This document shows positions 1 to 8,830 of a stretch of 64,000 nt of DNA, one piece after another. A model generated the notes under the pieces. The model did not search any database, was not told the DNA's origin, and saw nothing but the letters and a program-made list of their open reading frames with translations. The first letter of the stretch is position 1; every line of letters begins with the position of its first letter. Source of the DNA: Rhizobium sp. Q54 (GTDB taxonomy: Bacteria; Pseudomonadota; Alphaproteobacteria; UBA2966; CAIVPW01). The position numbers were made by a program, and so were the translations under genes. The stretch covers positions 17,589-81,588 of the forward strand of contig CAMEYM010000015.1 of NCBI GenBank assembly GCA_945947575.1, read 5' to 3'.

Positions 1-1789
1 TTGTCAGCGGCACGGCGCCGCCGACGGTGACGAACTGGCTGCGCGTCGCAGAAAACGTACCGAAGCCGCCGGCCGCCGTGCTGCGGAACAGCGAAGCCTC
101 CTCATCCACCTGACCGAGGCCGATAGCGAGGCGGGCTCGGCCGACTTTGGTTTCGAGCCACGCCTGACCGAGGCTGGTGGCGGCGGTCGGGTCGCTGCCG
201 TCGCCGCGATGCCAGGCGAAGGAGAGGCGCGCGGCCTTGCCCAGGTCTTGGCTGAGGAAGGCACCGCTGCCGGTGCCGGCCAGTGTGAATTGGGGCAGGG
301 TGAGGCGCGACGCAAAGCCGATCGGCGCAAGCACGCTTGGTGTGCCGCGGCCGGCGGCGGCACCGTAGTAGAGGCCGGTCTGGGTGTGCTTGGTGCCGGA
401 TTGCATCCACCACGAGCGCAGCGTGCGGTCCTCGTCGTCGGGCGAGGGGAGGGTCGCGGGCAGGCGAGCCGTGTCGGTGAAGCTCAGGCCCCAGCGGCCG
501 AAGTCGCCGAGGCGGCGATCGACGGCGCGTTCGGCGGAGCGCAGCACGGCGCCTTCGAAGGCGCTGGCACGCACGTCGCGGGCGGGCAGGACGGCGCCGC
601 GCAGGTCGATGTGGAAGTCGCGGCCGAGCATGTCGAGGGCGAGCACATCGGAGAGCGCCGCGGCTTGCGTGAGGCCGTCGCCAAAGGCGGCCCCGAGGCG
701 CAGCTCGGTCTCCTCGACCAGGGGACCGAGGTCGACCGGCACCCACAGGAAGCCGAGCGGCGCCAGCGCGTCGCTCAGGCTGAGGAGGCCGCGGCCGTAG
801 ACGGTGTCGGTGCCGGCGGCGCCGAGGTCGCGCGCGGTGCTGAACAGCATATCGACGATCTGCGCCGCGGTCGCGGTGGGGAAGCGCTCGCGCAGCACGG
901 CGATGGCGCCGGCGACGTGCGGCGCCGAGAACGAAGTGCCGCTGGCCGAAGCGAAGCCGCCACTGTTGGAGGTGGTCGTGATGCTGACGCCCGGGGCGAC
1001 GATGAAGTTCGTCGAGGCGACGCCGGCGCGGTTGCTGAAATTGGCGATGATGTTGTCGTCATCGACCGCGCCGACGGCGATGACGAGGCCGCTATAGGCC
1101 GGGTCGGCGGCGAAGCGCGCCGGATACTCGGGGTTGGCGCCCGTTGCGTTGCCGGCGGCGATGACCACGATGATGCCGGCATTGGTGGCAGCCAGCAGAG
1201 CGTTGCGGAAGTTGGCATTGGGAATGCCGCCTTTGCCCATGCTCATGTTGACGATGCGGGCGCCCTGGGTGCGCGCATAGTTCAGGGCCGCGGCGAGGTC
1301 GTCGTCCTGGAAGCACGCGGAGAATGGATCGCACGGGTTGAGGGCGTCGGCGCGGATGGCGAGCAGGTTGGCCCCCCAAGCCACGCCGTGCATGCCGACG
1401 CCGTTCCGCTCCGCGAGAGCGACCCCGGCGACCAGGGTGCCGTGGCCAAAGGTGTCGTTGAGCGTCCTCCCGTTGCCGGCCGCGATGTCGGTGCTCTGCG
1501 GCAGGATCTTGCCGTCGAGATCGACGTGGTCGACATCGACGCCGGTGTCGATCACCGCGATGGTCTGGCCGGTGCCTTCCCAACCGGCGGTGTAGGCGCC
1601 GAGGGCGCGGATGTTGCCCAGACCATAGTTGGCCCGGAACTCGGCTGTCGCGAAGGGGTTGCCGCCGCCATCGCCGCCGCCGCCGCCGCCCCCGCCCCCG
1701 CCGCAGGCCGCGAGGCTGAGCCCGAGCGTCAGGCCCAGGCAAAGCCTGGGCACGCCGGAAGGCATTTTTGGGTTGCGGTTGAAGGACAT
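1..1789 (-). CDS. S8 subtilisin-family serine protease lipoprotein (3' end outside window)
   Basis: The N-terminus is a lipoprotein signal ending in the lipobox L-A-A-C (Cys29), followed by a run of ten glycines. The subtilase catalytic triad is visible: Asp81 in VIDTGVD, His116 in GHGT and Ser286 in GTSFSAPHVAG. The domain is followed by about 250 residues rich in alternating hydrophobic and polar residues, which resembles the start of an autotransporter-like or other beta-rich region; that reading is inference. The frame is open to the window edge, so 596 codons are seen and the C-terminus is missing. The start ATG at 1789 has no strong Shine-Dalgarno. A second in-frame ATG at 1765 would also leave a complete signal peptide. 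The gene is divergent from the coiled-coil gene at 1881. The expected role is cell-envelope proteolysis. Confidence 0.85.
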   Translation of the reverse strand, partial: MSFNRNPKMPSGVPRLCLGLTLGLSLAACGGGGGGGGGGDGGGNPFATAEFRANYGLGNIRALGAYTAGWEGTGQTIAVIDTGVDVDHVDLDGKILPQSTDIAAGNGRTLNDTFGHGTLVAGVALAERNGVGMHGVAWGANLLAIRADALNPCDPFSACFQDDDLAAALNYARTQGARIVNMSMGKGGIPNANFRNALLAATNAGIIVVIAAGNATGANPEYPARFAADPAYSGLVIAVGAVDDDNIIANFSNRAGVASTNFIVAPGVSITTTSNSGGFASASGTSFSAPHVAGAIAVLRERFPTATAAQIVDMLFSTARDLGAAGTDTVYGRGLLSLSDALAPLGFLWVPVDLGPLVEETELRLGAAFGDGLTQAAALSDVLALDMLGRDFHIDLRGAVLPARDVRASAFEGAVLRSAERAVDRRLGDFGRWGLSFTDTARLPATLPSPDDEDRTLRSWWMQSGTKHTQTGLYYGAAAGRGTPSVLAPIGFASRLTLPQFTLAGTGSGAFLSQDLGKAARLSFAWHRGDGSDPTAATSLGQAWLETKVGRARLAIGLGQVDEEASLFRSTAAGGFGTFSATRSQFVTVGGAVPLT

Positions 1790-1880
1790 GGAGTCTGCTA
1801 TTATTGCGCCAGCGAAGCTCTAGCCCACCTTTGTAGCGTAGCAGGGGCCGGGGAGAAACGGCGCTCGGGAAGTATGCGGG

Positions 1881-2585
1881 ATGGGTGGGCCGGGAAGGCC
1901 GATGGCGCGTACGGTTGAAGTCCAAGCTGGCAACCAGGCGGAATTTGAGCTCCGCGAGCTGAAATCCACCATCTCCGCGCTGCGTTCGTCCCTCGAGGAG
2001 TCGCAGCACTCTGGCAATGCGCGCGTCCAGGAGGCTCTTGCCGGCCAGGACGCCGAGGCGCGCGAGCTCAAGACCACCATCCAGGCCCTGCGCGAGGGGA
2101 TGGAGAAGATGCGCTTCGACGCGGACAGCCGTGTCCAGGCCGCCACGGCGAGCTCCGCCGAGGAGATCCGCCAGCTCAAGCAGACGGCCCAGGCCCTGCG
2201 CGACCAGCTCGACAAGCAACGCTTCGAGGCCGATGCGCGCGTCCAGGCGACCGCGGCGGCATCGCACGACGAAATCCGCCAGCTCAAGGCGACCATCCAG
2301 TCCCTGCGCGAGCAGGTCGATAAGCAGCGCTTCGACGCCGACGCACGGGTGCAGCAGACGTCCGCCCTGGCCAACGACGAGATTCGCCAGCTGAAGAAGA
2401 CGGCGCAGAGCCTGCGCGACCAGCTCGACGAGCGCACGCACTCCTTCCACGAGCAGGTGAAGGCGCTGGAGCGCGACAAGAACCTCGAACTGCGCGAAAT
2501 GCAGAACCACATCTCGGCGCTGCGCGACCAGCTCGAAGCGGGACGTCCGAAGGCGCCGGCGGCGCAGCCGCCCCGGCCGAACTGA
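1881..2585 (+). CDS. Coiled-coil protein built of 36-residue repeats
   Basis: This 234-residue protein has no signal peptide and no recognised enzymatic domain. Almost the whole length is heptad-rich, charged helix. It consists of about six tandem units of 36 residues, each with an ARVQ-like segment, an EIRQLK segment and a LRDQLDKQRF-like segment. An ATG at 1902, preceded by GGGAAGG, is an alternative start. The stop is separated by one base from the ATG of the adenylate cyclase, so the two are almost certainly co-transcribed. A role as scaffold, localisation factor or regulator of the cyclase is inferred only from this linkage. The C-terminal tail is proline/alanine-rich. Confidence 0.8.
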   Translation: MGGPGRPMARTVEVQAGNQAEFELRELKSTISALRSSLEESQHSGNARVQEALAGQDAEARELKTTIQALREGMEKMRFDADSRVQAATASSAEEIRQLKQTAQALRDQLDKQRFEADARVQATAAASHDEIRQLKATIQSLREQVDKQRFDADARVQQTSALANDEIRQLKKTAQSLRDQLDERTHSFHEQVKALERDKNLELREMQNHISALRDQLEAGRPKAPAAQPPRPN

Positions 2586-2586
2586 C

Positions 2587-4866
2587 ATGCAACCCGTACC
2601 AGCCAGCAAGCGCGGCGGCGAATCCAGCGGACGCCTGAAGGAGGTCGAAACCCTCCTCACCATCTCGCGCATGGTCGCGGCGATGGAGACGGTGGACGAG
2701 GTGCTGCGCACTCTCGTCGAAATCGTCGCGCGCGAAACCGAGTCGGAGCGCGGCTCGCTGTTCCTCAACGATCCGACGACCGGCGAGCTCTACAGCCGCG
2801 TTGCCCTCGGCGATCACAGCCGTGAAATCCGCATCCTCAACAACACCGGCATCGCCGGCCACGTCTTCACCACCGGCGAAGGCCTGCTGATCCACGAGCC
2901 ATACAAGGATCCGCGCTTCAACGCCCAGGTCGACGAGCAGACCGGCTTCAAGACGCGCAACATCCTGTGCGCGCCGGTACGCACGGTGCGCGGCGAAATC
3001 ATCGGCGTCGCCCAGGCCCTGAACAAGAAGAAGGGCAGGTTCAACAAGCGCGACATGGGCTTCATGGAAGCCATGACGACGCAGGCGGCGGTGGCGCTGC
3101 AAAGCACGCAGCTGGTCGAGAACGTCAAGCGCGAGCGCGCGCGCGAGATGCAGTTCCTCGACGTCGTGTCGGACGTCACCTCCGAGATCGACCTGTCCAC
3201 CCTGCTGCAGAAGGTCATGTTCGAGGCGACGCGCATGCTCAAGGCCGAGCGCTCGACCTTGTTCATCAACGACGAGAAGACCAACGAGCTGTTCTCTCGC
3301 GTGGCCCAGGGCGACGCCGGCATCGGCGAAATCCGCCTTCCCAACCACCTCGGCATCGCCGGAGCTGTATTCAGCTCGGGCAAGTCGGTGAACATCCCGC
3401 ACGCCTATGCCGACCTGCGCTTCAATCCGAGCTTCGACAAGCGCACCGGCTATTTCACGCGCTCGATGCTGGCGGTTCCGGTCGTCAACAAGGACGGAAA
3501 GTGCATCGGCGTCACCCAGGTGCTGAACAAGCGCGGCGGGCCGTTCACGGACGAGGACGAGAGCCGCCTGAAGGCGTTCACCGCGCAGGTGTCGATCGCG
3601 CTCGAGAACGCCAAGCTCTTCGACGACGTCACCAACATGCGCAACTACAACCAGAGCATGCTCGAGTCGATGTCGAACGGCGTCATCACGATGGACGAGG
3701 AAGGCACCATCGTCACGTCGAACCACGCCGGCGTGCGCATCTTCAAGGCCGAGGAGACCGGCCTGGTCGGCAAGAAGGCCAAGGACTTCTTCGCCGGCGG
3801 CAACGCCTGGGTGCTCGAGACGATCACGCGCGTCAACCAGACCAAGGAACAGGTGGTGATGCTGGACGTCGACCTCGCCGTCGGCGACGGCAAGGTTTCC
3901 GCCGACCTCACGGTGCTGCCGCTCCTCAACACGTCGGGCCAGGCCAAGAAGCTCGGCACGCTGTTGATGATCGAAGACGTCTCCGACGCCAAGCGCATGA
4001 AATCGACGATGTCGCGCTACATCGATCCCAGCATCGCCGAGAAGCTGATGGCGGCCGGCCAGGACGTGATGGGCGGCAAGACGTCGGTCGCCACCGTGCT
4101 GTTCTCCGACATCCGCAGCTTCACGACGCTGACCGAGGAGCTCGGGCCGCAAGGCACCGTGGCGATGCTGAACGAGTACTTCACCTTGATGGTCGATTGC
4201 ATCGTCAAGGAGGAGGGCATGCTCGACAAGTTCATCGGCGACGCCGTGATGGCGGCGTTCGGTGTGCCGCTGCCCCACGATGACGACGAGGACCGCGCGG
4301 TTCGCTCGTCGATCTCGATGCTGACGCAGCTCGATCAGTGGAACACGGTGCGCCACACCCAGGGCAAGAAGCCGATCCACATCGGCATCGGCCTCAACAC
4401 CGACAACATCGTGTCGGGCAACATCGGCTCGCCCAAGCGCATGAACTACACGCTGATCGGCGACGGCGTGAACCTTGCCGCGCGCCTGGAAAGCGCCTGC
4501 AAGCAGTACCACGCGAAGTTGCTGATCTCGGAGTACACCAAGGCCAAGCTCAAGGGCACCTACCGCATGCGCGAGGTGGACCATGTGGTGGTCAAGGGCA
4601 AGACCGAGCCGGTCGGCGTGTGGGAAGTGCTCGACTTCTACGGGCCGACGCAGTTCCCCAACCTCATGGACGTGGTGAACTACTTCCGCGAGGGCATCGC
4701 GCTCTATCGCGCCGGCAACTTCGACAAGGCGATCAAGAACTTCAACGACGCGCTGAAGGCCAACCCGAAGGACCACCTGTCGCAGACCTACATCGAGCGC
4801 TGCGAGTACCTCAAGGCCCACACGCCGCCGGATTGGAAGGGCGTGTGGATCATGAAGGAAAAATAG
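2587..4866 (+). CDS. GAF-GAF-PAS class III adenylate cyclase with C-terminal TPR-like tail
   Basis: This cytosolic sensor cyclase of 759 residues should make cAMP from ATP. Two tandem GAF domains occupy roughly residues 20-180 and 195-350, followed by a PAS-like segment (about 355-465) and a class III cyclase domain (about 495-665). Metal-binding Asp508 lies in VLFSDIRSF and Asp552 in KFIGDAVMAAFG. Lys548 and Thr622 match the adenine-selecting pair, and Asn629 and Arg633 match the transition-state residues, so the catalytic set looks complete. The last 90 residues hold one TPR-like helical pair. There is no transmembrane segment, so the signal is presumably cytosolic. It is the downstream gene of a two-gene unit with the coiled-coil protein. 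A hairpin with T-rich tail follows at 4887. Confidence 0.93.
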   Translation: MQPVPASKRGGESSGRLKEVETLLTISRMVAAMETVDEVLRTLVEIVARETESERGSLFLNDPTTGELYSRVALGDHSREIRILNNTGIAGHVFTTGEGLLIHEPYKDPRFNAQVDEQTGFKTRNILCAPVRTVRGEIIGVAQALNKKKGRFNKRDMGFMEAMTTQAAVALQSTQLVENVKRERAREMQFLDVVSDVTSEIDLSTLLQKVMFEATRMLKAERSTLFINDEKTNELFSRVAQGDAGIGEIRLPNHLGIAGAVFSSGKSVNIPHAYADLRFNPSFDKRTGYFTRSMLAVPVVNKDGKCIGVTQVLNKRGGPFTDEDESRLKAFTAQVSIALENAKLFDDVTNMRNYNQSMLESMSNGVITMDEEGTIVTSNHAGVRIFKAEETGLVGKKAKDFFAGGNAWVLETITRVNQTKEQVVMLDVDLAVGDGKVSADLTVLPLLNTSGQAKKLGTLLMIEDVSDAKRMKSTMSRYIDPSIAEKLMAAGQDVMGGKTSVATVLFSDIRSFTTLTEELGPQGTVAMLNEYFTLMVDCIVKEEGMLDKFIGDAVMAAFGVPLPHDDDEDRAVRSSISMLTQLDQWNTVRHTQGKKPIHIGIGLNTDNIVSGNIGSPKRMNYTLIGDGVNLAARLESACKQYHAKLLISEYTKAKLKGTYRMREVDHVVVKGKTEPVGVWEVLDFYGPTQFPNLMDVVNYFREGIALYRAGNFDKAIKNFNDALKANPKDHLSQTYIERCEYLKAHTPPDWKGVWIMKEK

Positions 4867-4886
4867 TCGCCGCTTTCGCGCTGCCG

Positions 4887-4911
4887 CGCGCCGAGAGGCG
4901 CGGATTTCCTT
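4887..4911 (+). terminator. Probable terminator after the adenylate cyclase
   Basis: CGCGCC and GGCGCG pair around a GAGA tetraloop (4887-4902), about 20 bases after the stop, followed by the T-rich stretch GATTTCCTTA. The geometry fits an intrinsic terminator with an imperfect U-tract. Confidence 0.5.
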
Positions 4912-5253
4912 ACACTCTGAATATTCGTGGCGGCGCGAGCGCGCGTACTCACCGCGTATTGCGCCGCGTATTTTTGCGTATTCGCAGCGCAACTCTGCGC
5001 AGAGCGCGCGCCCGCGCGTTCGACCGGAGTTGCGTGGTCGAGCGTCGGCGATTCTCTGCGGAATAACGGTGACTACGGGGATCTGCGGGCCGCCGTGTCC
5101 CGGCTGTCTCACCGAAATTGCGAGCATGCGGTGCGTGCGCCTGCCGCCGCGCACAGCAGTGCCTTCGTTGCGTGAGTCGACCGGACGCATGCGCGGGAGA
5201 TGGCGCTTGAGACAGCGCGTGGGAAGGCCGTCGCAAATTTGATCGCGAGGTCC

Positions 5254-5313
5254 TTGACGGCCGCACCGTCAGGGAAATTCCGTCAAGTCACGTCAAGTTG
5301 TGGCGCCCGTCAA
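5254..5313. repeat. Cluster of CGTCAA/TTGACG elements
   Basis: TGACGG and CCGTCA form an inverted repeat (5255-5271). CGTCAAGT is then directly repeated at 5281 and 5291, exactly ten bases apart, and a further CGTCAA lies at 5308. Ten-base direct repeats are typical of winged-helix response regulator sites, but no gene starts next to them. Confidence 0.35.
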
Positions 5314-5383
5314 ACGGACGAGCTCTTCGAGGGTATGCGCAGGCCGCGCCCGTCTCCGTCGGGCAGCGAAGTTCAGAGCAGAG

Positions 5384-6589
5384 CTAGGCGACGACCGACG
5401 CTTGAGAAGGAGGGACGGGAAACCGGACGGTCCACACCGTGCCGTGGGTGCCATCGACTGCTACGTTTCCGCGCGCCTGTTCGACGAGGCGCCGCACCAG
5501 GCCAAGACCGTGCCGCTTGCTCTCGGCCTTGGGCTCGAAGCCCTTGCCGTTGTCGCTGACCGTCAAGATGCCCACGTCGCCGTCCTCGGGGGCGCGACGG
5601 ACCGTGACGCTGGCCGATCCTGATCCGTCCGGAAAGGCGTGGTCAAAGGTGTTCGACACAAGCTCCGCGACGACGATTCCCAAGGCGGTTACCGAATCGA
5701 GATCGAGAAAGAGCGGCTCGCTCTCGCAGGTGAGGGTAACATTCTGACTCGATCCCTGGAGGTCCCCGAGGCTGCGGCAAAGGGATTTTACGTACCCACC
5801 GAAATCGGTCGTGCGGGTCATCTCGTTGCCCAGCAGGTGGTCATACACCTGCGCCAGCGTCGCGACCCGGCGCTCGATCGCCTTGAGGCCACGCTGTCCG
5901 TCCGCGTCCGAGGTCTGGGTCAACTGCCGGCTCAGCATTCCGGAGACCAGCTGCAGGTTGTTGCGTACCCGGTGCTGGAGTTCCTCGGCCAACACCTGCT
6001 TCTGTCCCAGCAAGCGGTCCTTGTCCGCGACCAGCACCTTCATCTGCTCGATGGCGGACTGCAGCAGGGCCGTGCGCTCCGAGGTGGCGACCGCTTCGGC
6101 GAGAACATTTGCGAAGCTGGTCAGGAAGTCGATGTCGTGCTGGTCGTAGTCGTGCTGCACGTTGTTGTCGATTTCGAGAATCCCGTAGGGCTTGCCACTG
6201 CCCTTGATGACGACGTCCACCGTCGAAATGATTCCGTGCGCCGCATAGAACGACGGCAGCACAAAGTCCTTGTGTTTGCGCAGTTCGTTGCAGATCGACG
6301 GCTTGCCCGTGACGAATGCCAGGCCTTGCGGCGAGGTCTTGTCGGCGCGCGATACGGAATGGCCGACGACGCCTGCCTGCCAGCCGTGTCCGGCCTCGAT
6401 GAGGAGGTCGCCCTCCGCTTCGCGATACCGGCACACCTTGGAGAAGGGAACATCCAGTGCAAGGGCGCACGAACGCGCCGCTTCCGCGAGGATGATCTTC
6501 AGGTCGTTCTGGCGCAGCGCAAAGCTGCCAAATCCGGCAATGGCCGCCAGCTGGCGGAGAAGGCGTCGGGCTTCGAGGGCGCTATCCAT
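5384..6589 (-). CDS. GAF-domain sensor histidine kinase, HisKA_2 family
   Basis: This soluble histidine kinase has 401 residues. A GAF domain spans roughly residues 25-170. The dimerisation/phosphoacceptor helix of the HisKA_2 type contains His206 in ELQHRVRNNLQ. A HATPase domain from about residue 285 has an N-box-like segment (ELVSNTFDHAF) and the ATP-lid motifs DNGKGFE and HGLGLV. No transmembrane helix is present, so it should respond to a cytosolic or diffusible signal. Its start lies inside the end of the upstream receiver gene (8-base overlap), so the two are translationally coupled and are the obvious cognate pair. HisKA_2 kinases often act in alphaproteobacterial light, redox or general-stress signalling; no specific signal can be read from this sequence. 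Confidence 0.88.
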   Translation of the reverse strand: MDSALEARRLLRQLAAIAGFGSFALRQNDLKIILAEAARSCALALDVPFSKVCRYREAEGDLLIEAGHGWQAGVVGHSVSRADKTSPQGLAFVTGKPSICNELRKHKDFVLPSFYAAHGIISTVDVVIKGSGKPYGILEIDNNVQHDYDQHDIDFLTSFANVLAEAVATSERTALLQSAIEQMKVLVADKDRLLGQKQVLAEELQHRVRNNLQLVSGMLSRQLTQTSDADGQRGLKAIERRVATLAQVYDHLLGNEMTRTTDFGGYVKSLCRSLGDLQGSSQNVTLTCESEPLFLDLDSVTALGIVVAELVSNTFDHAFPDGSGSASVTVRRAPEDGDVGILTVSDNGKGFEPKAESKRHGLGLVRRLVEQARGNVAVDGTHGTVWTVRFPVPPSQASVVA

Positions 6590-7034
6590 ATGCCCGTGTT
6601 TCCGGAGTTGCGGACGCCAGGACCTGCAATCCCGACGGGATGGGGCGCGAGACTAGCCCGGTGGCGACGATCTCGGCGACGATCTCGAGCGCGCGCACCA
6701 GTTCGGCTGCGGTGTAGGGCTTCGCAAGGCACGCTTGGCCTCTGGCTGCCTTCAGGGTGACGCTGGAGATGTTGCCGGTGGCGTACAGGATGCCGAGATC
6801 CTTCAGGTCAACCAGTTGCGCAGCCACGTCCGTGCCGAGTCCTTCGTCCGCGAGCCGGCAGTCGATGATGGCAAGGTCGGGGAGGTGACGCCGACCGAGC
6901 GTGACCGCCTCGGCCACCGTGCGGGCGATGCCGCAAACCTCATAGCCGGCCTCAACGAGGATCTCCTCGATGCTGTCGGCGATCATGAGGTCGTCTTCGG
7001 CAATCAGGACTCGCAGCGGGCGGCCATCCGTCAC
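6582..7034 (-). CDS. Single-domain response regulator (CheY-like receiver)
   Basis: This stand-alone receiver has an acidic pair in VLIAEDD, the phosphoacceptor Asp in LAIIDCRL, Thr in YATG and Lys in CLAKPY, so phosphorylation competence looks intact. No output domain follows; about 25 residues of low-complexity tail end the protein. I chose the GTG at 7034 because GGGGAG lies six bases upstream and the domain begins a few residues later. An ATG at 7106 would add 24 residues with no ribosome-binding site. It is the first gene of a two-gene unit with the HisKA_2 kinase, which probably phosphorylates it. Confidence 0.85.
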   Translation of the reverse strand: MTDGRPLRVLIAEDDLMIADSIEEILVEAGYEVCGIARTVAEAVTLGRRHLPDLAIIDCRLADEGLGTDVAAQLVDLKDLGILYATGNISSVTLKAARGQACLAKPYTAAELVRALEIVAEIVATGLVSRPIPSGLQVLASATPETRAYG

Positions 7035-7207
7035 ACAAGACTCCCCGGCGAGGTGCGCCACCCCGCGCGACTGCATACGTCGAACCGGAGTGGCAAGGGC
7101 CTGCATGTTGAGGCACGAACGAGGGGCTGGCGCAGTTCAATACAGCACACTCTAGAGTGGGAGTGCGCTGACAGCGGGCCGTCAGGCGGCAGGAGGCGGC
7201 CGCCGTG

Positions 7208-7396
7208 TCACTTGACGGGTTGCCGCTTTCGCGGCCGTGCCTTTCTTGCCAAGTCAACGCGCTCTTGCGCTTCGGCCATCTGGTCCCATTGGTCGGCAAT
7301 GTTGCGCAACGCCTTGCCCACGTTGGGGCTCGCCTGTTCCGCTGCGTTGGCTCGCAGCTGATCTGCCTGAGCGCGAAATTCGGTGCGTGGACCCAT
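7208..7396 (-). CDS. Small helical protein of unknown function
   Basis: This 62-residue protein is predicted to be two amphipathic helices with a strongly basic C-terminus (RKARPRKRQPVK). The pattern EFRAQADQLRANAA...ALRNIADQWDQMAEAQE is like small uncharacterised proteins common in alphaproteobacteria. No Shine-Dalgarno is evident before the ATG. The gene lies between the receiver gene and the divergent DMT transporter. No function can be assigned. Confidence 0.5.
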   Translation of the reverse strand: MGPRTEFRAQADQLRANAAEQASPNVGKALRNIADQWDQMAEAQERVDLARKARPRKRQPVK

Positions 7397-7600
7397 GCTG
7401 CAATGATGCAACCGATCGGTGGCCCTTCCACGGCTACAAAGGCGAACTGGACCGGGAATTCGGAATAGGCCGGCAACCGGCACGGCGAGCGTGAGACTTG
7501 CTGCCTTATTCGGAGCGCGCCGGCCGACGAGCCCTACCTCATCCTTATGGAGCCGGCCTGCGCAGGCCCCTCGCGCCATCGCCGCGACACGGGTACACGA

Positions 7601-8476
7601 GTGCCGGTGATCGCGCCTCGTCTCGCCCTTCCCGCACTTCTGGCCGGCGCCGCGGCGCTTGGATTTTCGCCCATCGCGGTGCGCCTCTCGGAGCTGGGGC
7701 CGTCGGCGACGGCGTTTCACCGGGTGGCCCTGGCGCTGCCCGTGCTGTGGCTGGCGACCCGCCTGGTGCTGGCGGCGGAGCAACGGCCACAACTCACGCG
7801 CCGCGATCATTTCTGGATGGCGCTGGCGGGCGTGTTCTTCGCGGCGGACTTGGCGTTGTGGCACTGGTCGATCCATCTGACGACCGTCGCCAATGCCACC
7901 CTGTTCTCGAACTTTGCGCCGATCTTCGTCACCGCGGGGGCGTGGATGCTCCTGCGCGAGCGGATCACCGGTGGGTTCCTGGCGGGTGGACTGTGCGCGC
8001 TGGCGGGAGCGATGCTGCTGATGCGCGGCAGCGCGGCGGCCGGGGGTGGGGCACTGCTGGGCGATCTGCTCGGGCTGTCGACGGCGGTCTTCTACGGCGC
8101 GTACCTGGTGAGCGTGAAGGGGCTGCGCGAGCGGCTGCCGGCGTCGGTGGTGATGCTGTGGAGCGGCGTCGCCATGAGCGTGGTGCTGCTGGTGGTGGCG
8201 GTAGTGTCCGGCGAAGACCTGTGGCCGCGAACGGCGCGCGGCTGGGTGGTGCTGCTGGCGGTGGCGTGGCTCAGCCATGCGGCGGGGCAGGGGCTGATCG
8301 CGTGGGCGCTCAAGCACCTGCCGGCGTCGTTCACTTCCGTGACCCTGCTGCTGCAGCCGCTGGTGGCGGCGGTGCTGGCGTGGGTGCTGTTCGAGGAAGC
8401 GTTGGGGCCGCTGCAGGCGGCGGGGGCGGCGCTGGTGCTGGCGGGGATCGTGTGGGCGCGGCGGAGCAGTGCTTAG
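7601..8476 (+). CDS. EamA/DMT-family transporter
   Basis: This integral membrane protein of about 291 residues has roughly ten hydrophobic segments arranged as two EamA repeats. The first ends near the LLMRGSAA segment, and the second ends with the typical LLQPLVAAVLAWVLFEE motif. Members of the drug/metabolite transporter superfamily usually export amino acids, nucleotides or other small metabolites; the substrate cannot be read here. I chose GTG 7601 (a second GTG follows at 7607) because an upstream ATG at 7547 adds a polar, arginine-rich extension unlike the family. The gene stands alone between divergent and convergent neighbours. Confidence 0.85.
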   Translation: MPVIAPRLALPALLAGAAALGFSPIAVRLSELGPSATAFHRVALALPVLWLATRLVLAAEQRPQLTRRDHFWMALAGVFFAADLALWHWSIHLTTVANATLFSNFAPIFVTAGAWMLLRERITGGFLAGGLCALAGAMLLMRGSAAAGGGALLGDLLGLSTAVFYGAYLVSVKGLRERLPASVVMLWSGVAMSVVLLVVAVVSGEDLWPRTARGWVVLLAVAWLSHAAGQGLIAWALKHLPASFTSVTLLLQPLVAAVLAWVLFEEALGPLQAAGAALVLAGIVWARRSSA

Positions 8477-8527
8477 CGCCGCATGCCGGCCGAATGCTTC
8501 GACGGGCCCAGCACGAGGGAGTCTTTG

Positions 8528-8806
8528 CTACTTCTTCGATCGCCAGAAGCCGCCGAAAAGGATTCCGGCGCCGATGGCGAAGCCGAGGTCGTAGCGCCAC
8601 GCGGCGTGGTTCGCCTCGTACATCTGCACGTTGTCGGTGAACAGCGAGATGACGAGGGTGAACGGCGCGATGATGCCGTGCCAGATGCCGAGCCAGAAGC
8701 CGGCGTCGTGCGCCTCGCTGACGAGGGGATTGGGGCCCGGCGCGCAGGCGGACAGGGCCGCGAGGGCCACGGCTACCAGGGCAAGGGTACGGCCTGGGGC
8801 GGACAT
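8528..8806 (-). CDS. Small lipoprotein with predicted membrane helices
   Basis: This 92-residue protein has a lipoprotein signal ending in L-S-A-C. The mature part contains two hydrophobic stretches (WHGIIAPFTLVISLF and LGFAIGAGILFGGFW) and ends with basic residues. A GTG at 8827 is an alternative start; ATG 8806 places the signal peptide properly at the N-terminus. It lies 24 bases downstream of the SRPBCC gene on the same strand and is probably co-transcribed with it. Function unknown. Confidence 0.7.
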   Translation of the reverse strand: MSAPGRTLALVAVALAALSACAPGPNPLVSEAHDAGFWLGIWHGIIAPFTLVISLFTDNVQMYEANHAAWRYDLGFAIGAGILFGGFWRSKK

Positions 8807-8830
8807 GGACGGGCGGCCAGGGATCACTGG

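Larger units (their letters stand above)
4867..5383. other. Gene-free intergenic region with short repeats
   Basis: About 500 bases separate two converging units, the cyclase and the sensor kinase. I find no convincing gene. Short overlapping frames here lack ribosome-binding sites and recognisable protein features. It holds the terminator hairpin at 4887, a cluster of GCGTA(TT) repeats at about 4949-4985, and a cluster of CGTCAA/TTGACG elements at 5254-5313. Confidence 0.5.

Noticed and set aside
209..1918. Long plus-strand open frame opposite the subtilase
   Set aside because: It is antisense to a gene with a full catalytic triad, and its product is Gly/Ala/Glu-rich low complexity.
2284..5190. 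A very long minus-strand open frame antisense to the adenylate cyclase
   Set aside because: It mirrors codon positions of a well-supported gene in GC-rich DNA. Its product is low-complexity Ala/Arg/His-rich with no recognisable domain or ribosome-binding site.
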